Source of the DNA: an uncultured Bacilli bacterium
GTDB lineage: Bacteria > Bacillota_I > Bacilli_A > RF39 > UBA660
Direction of reading: 5' to 3'
NCBI GenBank assembly: GCA_944371305.1
Contig: CALVXM010000002.1
Coordinates: 1-34,660, forward strand
DNA length: 34,660 bases
This document shows, piece after piece, positions 16,174 through 24,400 of this stretch; positions within the stretch are counted from its first letter, which is position 1; every line of letters begins with the position of its first letter. Made by a program: the position numbers and the translations under genes. Below the pieces are notes generated by a model, which worked only from the letters and a program-made list of their open reading frames with translations, ran no database searches and had not been told where the DNA came from.

Positions 16174-17001
16174 TTATTCTAATTTTCTCGCTATATTATA
16201 TCCAACAACTAGCAATACAAGGGCAACTATAGTTTCTAAAATGCTATAGTTGTTTTTAAATGTTTCAAAAAATAAACTCAACACCGAACTTAAAGTAAAT
16301 CCAAGAATTCCACAGTACATATACTCCTTTTTTTTATCAAATAAATATGTCATCACTTTAGATAATATAATAACACATAAAACAATACCTAATAAATAAG
16401 GGATAACTTTAAAAATATTAGTAAAAATAGCTGCCACACTAGTTAGAGAACTTAAAAAATTTAATAACAAATTATAACAACCTAAAATCATCATCACTGC
16501 TGTTCCACTAATACCAGGAATTATCATAGTTAAAGCATCAATAAAACCAATAATAAAAAATAATAAAAAATTAATTAATTCATTGGATGTCTCAACAAAA
16601 AAATGTTGACCATTCACTAAAAAAATCAAAAAAACTGTGGAAAAACTTAAAGTTAAAATCAAAATATGCATAAATTTCACTTTTTTAATATTAATATTAT
16701 CGATCAAAGAAGGAATTCCTCCCATTATTAAACCGATAAATAAAAGAATAGTTGGAAAATAATAATTATTAATAAAATAAAGGATCAAACCACTAGTTAA
16801 AGAAATAGATAGTAATACTCCTAATCCGATAGGAAATAAAAATAAAAAATTATTAATTGGATTTTCAAAAAAATTACTAATTGCTTTAATAGCCTTTTCG
16901 TAAATTCCAAAACTAATTGCAATTAAAGCTCCACTAACACCAGGAATTATTTTGGCTATTCCTATTATAAATCCTTTTAATAACAAAGTTAAAAAATTCA
17001 T
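16174..17001 (-). CDS. DUF368 family polyprenyl-phosphate transporter (PopT-like)
   Basis: A 275-residue integral membrane protein with about eight hydrophobic segments and the two DUF368 repeats: IIPGVSGALIAISFGIYEKAI (residues ~18-38) and the second copy MIIPGISGTAVMMILGCYN. DUF368 proteins have been shown in other bacteria to help recycle undecaprenyl phosphate across the membrane (PopT). GAGGTG precedes the ATG. It follows the trpS terminator at 17012-17037 on the same strand; I see no clear promoter of its own. Its 3' end carries the gerK terminator on the other strand. The recycled carrier would serve the envelope-glycan genes elsewhere in the window. Confidence 0.85.
   Translation of the reverse strand: MNFLTLLLKGFIIGIAKIIPGVSGALIAISFGIYEKAIKAISNFFENPINNFLFLFPIGLGVLLSISLTSGLILYFINNYYFPTILLFIGLIMGGIPSLIDNINIKKVKFMHILILTLSFSTVFLIFLVNGQHFFVETSNELINFLLFFIIGFIDALTMIIPGISGTAVMMILGCYNLLLNFLSSLTSVAAIFTNIFKVIPYLLGIVLCVIILSKVMTYLFDKKKEYMYCGILGFTLSSVLSLFFETFKNNYSILETIVALVLLVVGYNIARKLE
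16224..16257 (+). terminator. gerK operon terminator inside the DUF368 gene
   Basis: CAACTATAG / CTATAGTTG form a perfect 9-bp stem with an 11-base loop and TTTTT after it on the plus strand. It starts 50 bases beyond the gerKB stop, within the 3' coding end of the opposite DUF368 gene. Confidence 0.75.
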
Positions 17002-17011
17002 AAATCACCTC

Positions 17012-17037
17012 AAAAAAAGATGTTGTTATAACATCTT
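17012..17037 (-). terminator. trpS terminator
   Basis: AAGATGTT / AACATCTT pair over 8 bp around a 5-base loop; seven T's follow on the minus strand. The stem overlaps the trpS stop codon and ends just upstream of the DUF368 ribosome site. Confidence 0.82.
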
Positions 17038-18040
17038 ATTCAAAGTAATCTATTTTCATGTTTTCTCTAACAAGTTTCATTTTATTTTTCGCATACTTTT
17101 GTGCTTTTAAAGTTCCCTCTTTTAAAATATTGTCAACTACATCAATATTTTCTTCATAATATTTTCTTTTCTCTTGAATTGGTTTTAAAAATTCCATCAT
17201 CTTATTAATAAGTTCTTTTTTACAAGCTACACAACCACGACTGCCATTTTTACATTCTTGACATACAGTTTCTAAATTATCTTGATTAACTAACTTATGA
17301 TAATAATAAACCATACAAACATCGGGATTAGCCTTATCATCTTTCCTTATTTTATTAGGATCAGTTACAGCTGACATAATTTTTTTAGAAATAGTTTCAT
17401 AATCATCAATTAAATAAATAGCATTACCTAAACTTTTTCCCATTTTCTCATTACCATCTAAACCTTTAATTCGCATATTTTCCGTTAGCAATTGTTCTGG
17501 TTCAACAAAAGTTTCACCATAAATAGTATTAAATTTTCTAACAATTTCACGGCATTGCTCTAAAAGCGGTAATTGATCTTCTCCGACAGGAACTAAAGCT
17601 CCATCAAATATTGTAATATCAGCAGCTTGACTAACCGGATAACCTAAAAAACCATAAGTAACACTTTCGCCACTATTACCAAACAATTCCTTTTTTTGAC
17701 TTATTTCTGTTTTAATAGTCGGATTGCGATAAAGTCGAGCAATCGTTACCAAATTAGAAAAATAAACGGTCATCTCGGCAATTTCCGGTATCATTGATTG
17801 AACAAAAATAGTTAATTTATTAGGATCAATACCACATGATAATAAATCGATTGTCAATTCTCTTACATTTTTTCTAACCTTATCAGGGTTATTAAAATTA
17901 TCGGTCAAAGCTTGAACATCAGCTATTTCGATAAATGAATTATAACTATCTTGTAATTTAACCCAATTAGAAACAGCCCCAAAATAATGACCTAAATGTA
18001 AATTACCAGTTGGTCTAATACCTGTTAAAATATTTTTCAT
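17036..18040 (-). CDS. trpS: Tryptophan-tRNA ligase
   Basis: A 334-residue class Ic aminoacyl-tRNA synthetase that charges tRNA-Trp. The HIGH motif is HLGH (15-18) in GIRPTGNLHLGHYFGA; the KMSKS motif is KMGKS in GNEKMGKSLGNAI; QAADI and VGEDQLP line the active site, and GCVACKKEL is usual near the C-terminus. The ATG at 18040 has GAGGTG six bases ahead. The in-frame GTG at 18049 lies within that Shine-Dalgarno and is less likely. It begins five bases after the patatin stop, so both probably share a transcript and no T-box leader fits. Confidence 0.96.
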   Translation of the reverse strand: MKNILTGIRPTGNLHLGHYFGAVSNWVKLQDSYNSFIEIADVQALTDNFNNPDKVRKNVRELTIDLLSCGIDPNKLTIFVQSMIPEIAEMTVYFSNLVTIARLYRNPTIKTEISQKKELFGNSGESVTYGFLGYPVSQAADITIFDGALVPVGEDQLPLLEQCREIVRKFNTIYGETFVEPEQLLTENMRIKGLDGNEKMGKSLGNAIYLIDDYETISKKIMSAVTDPNKIRKDDKANPDVCMVYYYHKLVNQDNLETVCQECKNGSRGCVACKKELINKMMEFLKPIQEKRKYYEENIDVVDNILKEGTLKAQKYAKNKMKLVRENMKIDYFE

Positions 18041-18045
18041 AATGT

Positions 18046-19188
18046 TCACCTCACTGCATTTAAATAAATAGCTAAAGCTACCTCTTTAGAAAAAAAGCTA
18101 AATATTTTATTTATTTTATCACATTTTTTAATTTTTAAATAGATATATTTAGTAATAATTGTATCATCGAAAATTTTTTTTATTTCATTAATATCAAATT
18201 TATCAAATTCAATTTCGTCAACATCTTCCATTTTTTCTAACAAAATTTTATTAACTAATTTTAAATCATAAATTTTTTCAATATCACAATTAAACATCTC
18301 TAATCCATATTCAATCGTTTTTATAATTAAATCATCATCAAAATCATTATCATAACCAACAATATTTTTAATATTGTTTATCTTATTTTTATATCGAAAA
18401 TTAAATTTCATAATAGTTCCTTTTTTAAAAGTATAAATTTTGCCTTCATATTTATTGAATTTTTTTAAAGTATCATTATATCCAAGTTTAATCATATGAT
18501 TAATAGCTTTTTCATCAAACTTAAAAACCGAATCAAGTTGATTATTTGGTTCTATTTTAATAATGTTAACATTATTATTTTTAATTTTTTGATTGATTCC
18601 GATTGCCCTTAAATCAATAGCGATTATTTCATTTGCGCCCATATCGATAGCTAAATTAATTGGCAAATTATCAGTATAACCACCATCAATTAAAATATCT
18701 TTATTAATTTTAGTTGGTTTAAAAAAAGGAAACATAGTAGCTGAAGCTAAAATGTATTGTTTTAATTCATCTTTACCTATTTTATCTTTTGTTGCGTATA
18801 TCGCTTTATGTTCAACTAAATTATAAGCAACTACACCATAATTAATCTTTGATTTATATAATTTTTGAGGATTATAATTGTCATCAATAATTTTAGCTAT
18901 CTTAGAAGTATCTATTCCACCATCTATCAACTTAGAAAAATAAGTTAAATACATTTCCTGATCATTATTAATTTGATCAAATCCATCATATAATGTATTG
19001 TAGTTAACTTTTTTCCAAAATTTAATACACTTATAAAAATCATTCTGGACCATCATAAATCCATTAATCGCACCAATTGATGTCCCAGTAACTATCTGAT
19101 ATTTAATTTTCAATTTTCTTAAAGCCTTCCATACGCCTACCTCATAAGCGCCTCTAGCTCCACCTCCAGATAAAACAACGGCTAACAT
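18046..19188 (-). CDS. Patatin-like phospholipase
   Basis: A 380-residue patatin-family serine lipase with the Ser-Asp dyad: oxyanion hole GGGARG (8-13), nucleophile S37 in GTSIGA, and D168 in DGG (168-170). The family hydrolyses acyl esters of phospholipids; there is no signal peptide, so it should act in the cytoplasm or on the inner membrane leaflet. The last ~170 residues are a lysine- and isoleucine-rich tail that I do not recognise. AGGTG precedes the ATG. It lies 10 bases after the membrane-anchored unknown and just before trpS, an apparent three-gene transcript. Confidence 0.9.
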   Translation of the reverse strand: MLAVVLSGGGARGAYEVGVWKALRKLKIKYQIVTGTSIGAINGFMMVQNDFYKCIKFWKKVNYNTLYDGFDQINNDQEMYLTYFSKLIDGGIDTSKIAKIIDDNYNPQKLYKSKINYGVVAYNLVEHKAIYATKDKIGKDELKQYILASATMFPFFKPTKINKDILIDGGYTDNLPINLAIDMGANEIIAIDLRAIGINQKIKNNNVNIIKIEPNNQLDSVFKFDEKAINHMIKLGYNDTLKKFNKYEGKIYTFKKGTIMKFNFRYKNKINNIKNIVGYDNDFDDDLIIKTIEYGLEMFNCDIEKIYDLKLVNKILLEKMEDVDEIEFDKFDINEIKKIFDDTIITKYIYLKIKKCDKINKIFSFFSKEVALAIYLNAVR

Positions 19189-19198
19189 ATAAAATCAC

Positions 19199-20446
19199 CT
19201 ACTTGGCAAAAACATAGAAATTAATATTTTTATTAAATTGCAATTCTTTATAATCAACTAATGTTCTAACACCAAATTCATCATTATAAATTTGAATTTT
19301 ATTACCATTGATAAAATAAACATAATTATCAATATAATTTATCGAATCAATTGTTTTTGTATTAAAAAGATAAATTAATCCATCTTTTCCTTGTATACTC
19401 ATTCTATAAACATCATAATTTCCACCATTTTGTTTATATAAATAATAATATCCACAGTCATTGCCAATTTTATCAATTCTAACATATTGTTTATCTTCAT
19501 AATCAATAGAACTATTTACAAATTTTAATTCTTTATTAGCGTCAGCTACACTCATTGTCGTCCATCCATTATTATAATATCTAATTGTATTACTACTAAA
19601 TACCACCACTGATTTATTAGATGGATCTATTTCATATTGTACTTTATGATCTTTATCATACAAATATACTTTATTATCTACTACACCTTGAATGTAACTG
19701 TCCAATGATATTGCGCTATCAGATTTTATCGTAAAAGTATCTAAACTAACTAAATCAACGACATTAATTTCATTGAATTCGTGATTTTCATTATAATCAG
19801 CTACTACATAATAACAATCAACAAAAGCGCTTAATTTTTGACTATAAACATCTTTATCAAATAAACTAATATTATAAACTGTTGAGTTAAATTCTTTACT
19901 TATATCATATAAACCTTTATAATTGTTAATTCCAAGATAGTGTGCATCAAGTAAATTCTCCTTATATACACTTAATTGTTCAATAGTAGTAGCACTAGCA
20001 GTATCAGTAAATTGTTTAACATCATATTCTTCAATGCTAGCAACAAAACTATCTAAATCTTTATTTTTACCTTTCAAATTAAAATAATAATTATAATTGC
20101 CATTATTTAAACAAATCATATCCATCAGTATCAAATTACCTTTAAAAATAGGCAAAATACATTCATAATTGTCATCTTTATAATATCTTATATCATTAAG
20201 AACTTTAGCAGCTTTAGTGTAATCATGAAAAATTTGGAATGAAAAACTAACATCATCAATTGTTACCTTGTAATTATAATTATCAACACTTTGATTAAAA
20301 TTTGAATTTTCATTTACTTCAAAAGTAAATTTATCACTTGATATTGAATAGGTATTATCCTGTCCACCACTAAACCAATAAAATAAAAATTGAATTCCTA
20401 AATAAAGAATAAATAAAACAATTAACATCAAAAATAATTTTTTCAT
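19199..20446 (-). CDS. Membrane-anchored protein of unknown function
   Basis: A 415-residue protein with one N-terminal hydrophobic segment (about 4-26, MKKLFLMLIVLFILYLGIQF) and no lipobox, so probably an uncleaved anchor with a large extracellular part. The remainder is rich in Tyr, Asn and Asp and shows short repeating strand-like units (NKVYLYDKDHKVQYEID, NYVYFINGNKIQIYND) that suggest a beta-propeller or similar all-beta fold. I recognise no family. It appears to head a transcript with the patatin and trpS genes. It is divergent from the spore coat gene, which alone does not establish a spore role. Confidence 0.7.
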   Translation of the reverse strand: MKKLFLMLIVLFILYLGIQFLFYWFSGGQDNTYSISSDKFTFEVNENSNFNQSVDNYNYKVTIDDVSFSFQIFHDYTKAAKVLNDIRYYKDDNYECILPIFKGNLILMDMICLNNGNYNYYFNLKGKNKDLDSFVASIEEYDVKQFTDTASATTIEQLSVYKENLLDAHYLGINNYKGLYDISKEFNSTVYNISLFDKDVYSQKLSAFVDCYYVVADYNENHEFNEINVVDLVSLDTFTIKSDSAISLDSYIQGVVDNKVYLYDKDHKVQYEIDPSNKSVVVFSSNTIRYYNNGWTTMSVADANKELKFVNSSIDYEDKQYVRIDKIGNDCGYYYLYKQNGGNYDVYRMSIQGKDGLIYLFNTKTIDSINYIDNYVYFINGNKIQIYNDEFGVRTLVDYKELQFNKNINFYVFAK

Positions 20447-20462
20447 ACTTTCACCTATTTTT

Positions 20463-20491
20463 ATTATATATTATTTTTTAATAATTATCAA
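20463..20491 (-). promoter_or_regulatory. Promoter of the membrane-anchored protein gene
   Basis: On the minus strand TTGATA (20491-20486), a 17-base spacer and TATAAT (20468-20463). The start would be near 20456, only about ten bases before the ATG, so the ribosome site (AGGTGA) would lie at the very 5' end. Confidence 0.5.
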
Positions 20492-20532
20492 TACAATAAA
20501 ATACATAGTTTGACAAAATTAGGTGTTTAATT

Positions 20533-20562
20533 CACACCCTTTTTAACTAGTGGAATATGCTA
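20533..20562 (+). promoter_or_regulatory. Possible sigma-K-type promoter of the coat gene
   Basis: CACA (20533-20536), a 17-base spacer and AATATGCTA (20554-20562), one mismatch from the sigma-K -10 CATAnnnTA. CotY/CotZ genes in Bacillus are sigma-K controlled, which fits. An extended TGC-TATATT in the same place could instead serve sigma-A. Confidence 0.4.
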
Positions 20563-20592
20563 TATTAGAAAATAAATGAAGGGGTGGATTAT

Positions 20593-21039
20593 ATGTGTAA
20601 TAATGTAGAAAATGACTCTTGCAAATGCATTGCTGAAATACTAACCGTTATTAATATCCTACAACAAAACGCAAGTTGCTGTGGCGACTGTTGTCTAGAT
20701 ACTTGTGATCGTGGATTTTTAGGATGTGGAACAACTACTGTTGGCTGTAATACAAGACCTGTAACGTTATATACTTGTAACGGTAATGGAACACCTTGGA
20801 CCATGCCAACTACCAAAGACAATGTCGATTGTTCAACAACACCAGGATCTTGTTCTAGTGTATTCCGTGTTGAAAAAATTGATGGTTGTTGTGCTACTTT
20901 TAGAGTTTTAGCTGCTAACCCAGATCCAACAGAAGCACTTACGATACCATACGTATCAACAAATTCTTTTTTTACGATGAATCTAAACTGTGTATGTAGT
21001 CTAAAATGTTTACAAGATACTTTTGTAGCAGGTGTTTAA
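20593..21039 (+). CDS. CotY/CotZ/ExsY-family spore coat protein
   Basis: A 148-residue cysteine-rich protein (18 Cys) matching the spore coat/exosporium CotY-CotZ-ExsY family: NVENDSCKCIAEIL at the start, SCCGDCCLDTC, then FRVEKIDGCCATFRVL and the C-terminal FFTMNLNCVCSLKCL. In Bacillus these proteins self-assemble into disulfide-linked sheets of the outer coat or exosporium. I chose the ATG at 20593, five bases after GGGGTGG; the in-frame GTG at 20584 is inside that Shine-Dalgarno. It is a single-gene transcript ended by a shared terminator with the convergent gene. Confidence 0.9.
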   Translation: MCNNVENDSCKCIAEILTVINILQQNASCCGDCCLDTCDRGFLGCGTTTVGCNTRPVTLYTCNGNGTPWTMPTTKDNVDCSTTPGSCSSVFRVEKIDGCCATFRVLAANPDPTEALTIPYVSTNSFFTMNLNCVCSLKCLQDTFVAGV

Positions 21040-21043
21040 AATT

Positions 21044-21072
21044 AAAAACAACGAATCAATCGTTGTTTTTTT
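21044..21072. terminator. Bidirectional terminator between coat gene and 112-aa gene
   Basis: AAAAACAACGA / TCGTTGTTTTT pair over 11 bp around a 5-base loop, with T-runs on both strands. It overlaps the stop region of the convergent 112-aa gene. Confidence 0.85.
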
Positions 21073-21394
21073 GAAATTCAATATCCATAATTTCACTAAT
21101 TGGGATAACTTCATTATCCATCGTAATTAATTCATTGCGATTTCTGCCGATAATTTTCTTGTTTAAATTTCCATCTTTAGTCGTTATTATTACATCAGCT
21201 TTATAAACATAACGTGATGAACCAAAAATTTGATTAATCTTTTGATTAATCGTTAACCTAGAACTAAACTGATTAGATTTTTCTTCTTTTTGTTCAACTT
21301 TTTTTTCTTCACTTCGATCATAGAAAACAGTTTCATTATTTTTTAATGGTTTTTCAATTTTATTAGCGAACACTTTAGGTAATTTTTTTTCCAT
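21056..21394 (-). CDS. Conserved-looking unknown protein downstream of polC, 112 aa
   Basis: A 112-residue soluble protein: a short basic start (MEKKLPKVFANKIEKPLKNN), a charged linker (about 28-40), and a C-terminal ~65-residue part with predicted strands (YVYKADVIITTKDGNLNKKI, then ELITMDNEVIPISEIMDIEF), like a small beta-rich domain. I recognise no named family. GAGGTG precedes the ATG. It lies 55 bases after polC, separated by the polC terminator. Confidence 0.7.
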   Translation of the reverse strand: MEKKLPKVFANKIEKPLKNNETVFYDRSEEKKVEQKEEKSNQFSSRLTINQKINQIFGSSRYVYKADVIITTKDGNLNKKIIGRNRNELITMDNEVIPISEIMDIEFQKNND

Positions 21395-21437
21395 ACAACA
21401 CCTCTTAATAAATTATATTACACATTCATTAAAATAT

Positions 21438-21470
21438 GAAAAAAGTCAATTAAAACAAACTTAATTGACT
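21438..21470 (-). terminator. polC terminator overlapping the clamp-motif codons
   Basis: AGTCAATTAA / TTAATTGACT form a perfect 10-bp stem with a 7-base loop, followed by six T's on the minus strand. The stem and loop include the codons for the C-terminal SQLSLF and the stop. Confidence 0.88.
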
Positions 21471-24400
21471 AGATTCGTCTAAACCTTCTAAAATGTTCAT
21501 ATTTCGCATTTTTTCGATGATTGTACCAGATACTTTGCCACGTTTTTGTAAATCCTCAACGCTTAAAAAAGAACCTTTATTTCTTTCTTCGACAATTGTT
21601 TTAGCAACAGTATCACCCAAACCATCAATCGTAGTAAATGGTGGTATTAAATTATTATCATCATCTAAACAAAAAGTAGTAGCTTGACTTTTATTTAAAT
21701 CAATATTTTTAAATTTAATACCTCTTGCTGTCATTTCCAAAGCAAGTTTTAAACATTCTAAAATACCAGTTTCTTTATTACTAGCATCAAAACCCTTATT
21801 AGTAATTTCTAATATTCTTGCTTTAATGGCATCATATCCTTTAATCATTGATTCAATATCAAAATCAGTAGCTTTTGTAGAAAACCAAGAAGCATAAAAA
21901 TAACTTGGATAATGTACTTTATAATAAGCTATTCTAAAAGCACTAATAACATAAGCCGTAGCATGAGCTTTAGGGAACATATATTTTATTTTACGACAAG
22001 ATTCGATATACCAATCTTCAATCCCTGCTTCTTTCATTTCCTTCTCAAACATAGCCCAACCTTCTGGATCTTTGCTAGCTTTACCTTTTCTAACAAATTC
22101 CATTATTTTAAATGCCTTAAGTGGTTTCATACCTTTTTGCATTAAATAGACCATGATATCATCACGACATCCGATAACTTCTTTAAAGGGAACAATATTA
22201 TTTTTAATTAATTCTTGAGCATTTCCTAGCCAAACATCTGTTCCGTGCGATAAACCAGAAATTTTTATAAGTTCCGCAAAAGTTGTCGGTTTAGTTTCAG
22301 CAACCAATCCTACCGTAAAATTTGTTCCAAACTCTGGAATTCCTAATGTGCCAGTTTTATTCAAAATTTGTTCTTCTGTGACACCAAGCGGTTTTGGTGA
22401 GAGAAAAATACCCATTGTTTCTTTATCATCCAAAGGAACTTTAGTAACATCTTGACCCGATAAATCTTGAATCATTCTAAGTTGTGTTGGATCAGAATGA
22501 CCTAAAATGTCGAGTTTCAAGACATCTTGGTCGATAGCATGGTAATCAAAATGTGTCGTGCGCCATGCACTAGTTGGATCATCAGCAGGATATTGAAATG
22601 GAGTAAAATCAAACACATCCATATATCCAGGTATAACAACTATTCCTCCAGGATGTTGACCAGTTGTTCGTTTAACACCTGTACACCCTAAAGCTAATCG
22701 TTCAATTTCAGCAGTTTTTTTAGTTATACCCTTATCTTCACAATACCCTTTAACAAAACCATAAGCAGTTTTATCAGCAACTGTACCTATCGTTCCAGCT
22801 CGATAAACATTGTCTTCACCAAACAAAACCTTTGTATATTCATGAGCTGCAGCTTGATTTAAATCTGAAAAATTTAAATCAATATCAGGAACTTTATCAG
22901 CATTAAACCCTAAAAATGTAGCAAAAGGCATATCGTTACCGTCTTTTAACATTTTTGTACCACATTTAGGACAATTTAAATCAGGTAAATCAAAGCCTGA
23001 AGAATAAGTGTTGGCTAAAGCAATGCCATTTTCATCAAAAATACTATGTTTACAATTTGGGCAACGATAATGAGCAGGTAGTGGATTCACTTCAGTAATT
23101 CCCATCATTGTCGCAACAAAACTAGAACCAACAGAACCACGGGAACCAACTAAATAACCATCATCATTAGATTTTTTAACTAATTTTTGTGCAATTAAAT
23201 AAATAACATCAAATCCTCCACCAATGATACCACCCAAAGTCTTCGTTAATTTCTTTTCAACTTCACCTAAAGACAAATCTGGTTCAGAAAACTTAATTTC
23301 TTGTCTTATTTTATTTTTTACTTCATCAAATCCTTTTAATATCGTCTCGTGCAAAATTTGGAAAGATTCTTCTTCAATATTTTGACTGCTATTTCTTTCT
23401 AATTCTGACTTAATACTATTAAAAATACCATCTCCATACAATTCTTTAGCTATTCTCTCTTCAATATTATAAGGTAATGGATCTCCATACCAATCTTTAG
23501 CTTTATCGTAAACTAATTGCGTAACAGTCTCAACTGATTTATCAATTTTAGGAGAAAAAGGAACACCACCAGTTTCGATAATTACTTCAATAATATCAAT
23601 CATATCAGCTATTTTATTTGGATTAGTTATAACAATTTCTTTTCTTGTTTCTTCATCCAAAAAATCAAAATCTTCAAGCATTTCCTTAGTAGTTCTAAAA
23701 TGTTGACTAGGTATTTCTGTAATGCTACTTTTAGCAAGCGGATGTCGTCCACCGCCAGGTACCTTTTGATTAACGATAATTTCTCGATATATTTTATCTT
23801 CTTTAAACAAATGATGCACATCACCAGTAGCTACTATTAGTTTACCAGATTCTTTTGTTACTCTAATAACCTTTCTAATATGTTCAATCAATTCTGCTAA
23901 CGAACCAAAATCATTAGTTTGCAACAAATGATTATAAACATCTAAAGGTTGAACTTCAACATAATCGTAAAAATTGATAATATTGGATAATTCTTCATCA
24001 CTTTTACTTTTAGCTTCAACAAAAACTTCACTTTCATAACAACCGCTACCAATCAATAATCCTTCACGTAATTCATTTAAAACACTTCTTAAAATACGAG
24101 GAGTTTTATATAAATACTTAGTATTAGCTAAAGAGACAATTTTAAACAAATTTTTTAAACCGATTTTATTTTTAGCTAAAATATTAATGTGATAACTTCT
24201 ACCATACTTATGGATTTCATCTTTATCGATCATCTTATTTAACTGCGACATTAACTCTATATTTTGACCAGATAATTTAACTAACATTTTATGAAGAACC
24301 AAAGCAGTACCTTCTGCATCATAATCAGCTCGATGATGTGCATTTTCATCCCAAGGAACATCATATCGTTTAACTAAAGCCGTCAAATTATGTCGAGCAT

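Noticed and set aside
18040-18060. T-box leader for trpS
   Set aside because: trpS starts five bases after the patatin stop, leaving no space for a leader; no T-box stem or antiterminator was seen upstream.
20522-20545. GGTGT/ACACC hairpin followed by CTTTTT as a terminator
   Set aside because: Only a 5-bp stem, and no plus-strand gene upstream ends here; it overlaps the proposed coat-gene promoter.
20589-20822. 77-aa minus-strand reading frame
   Set aside because: Antisense to the cysteine-rich coat gene, whose family motifs are clear.
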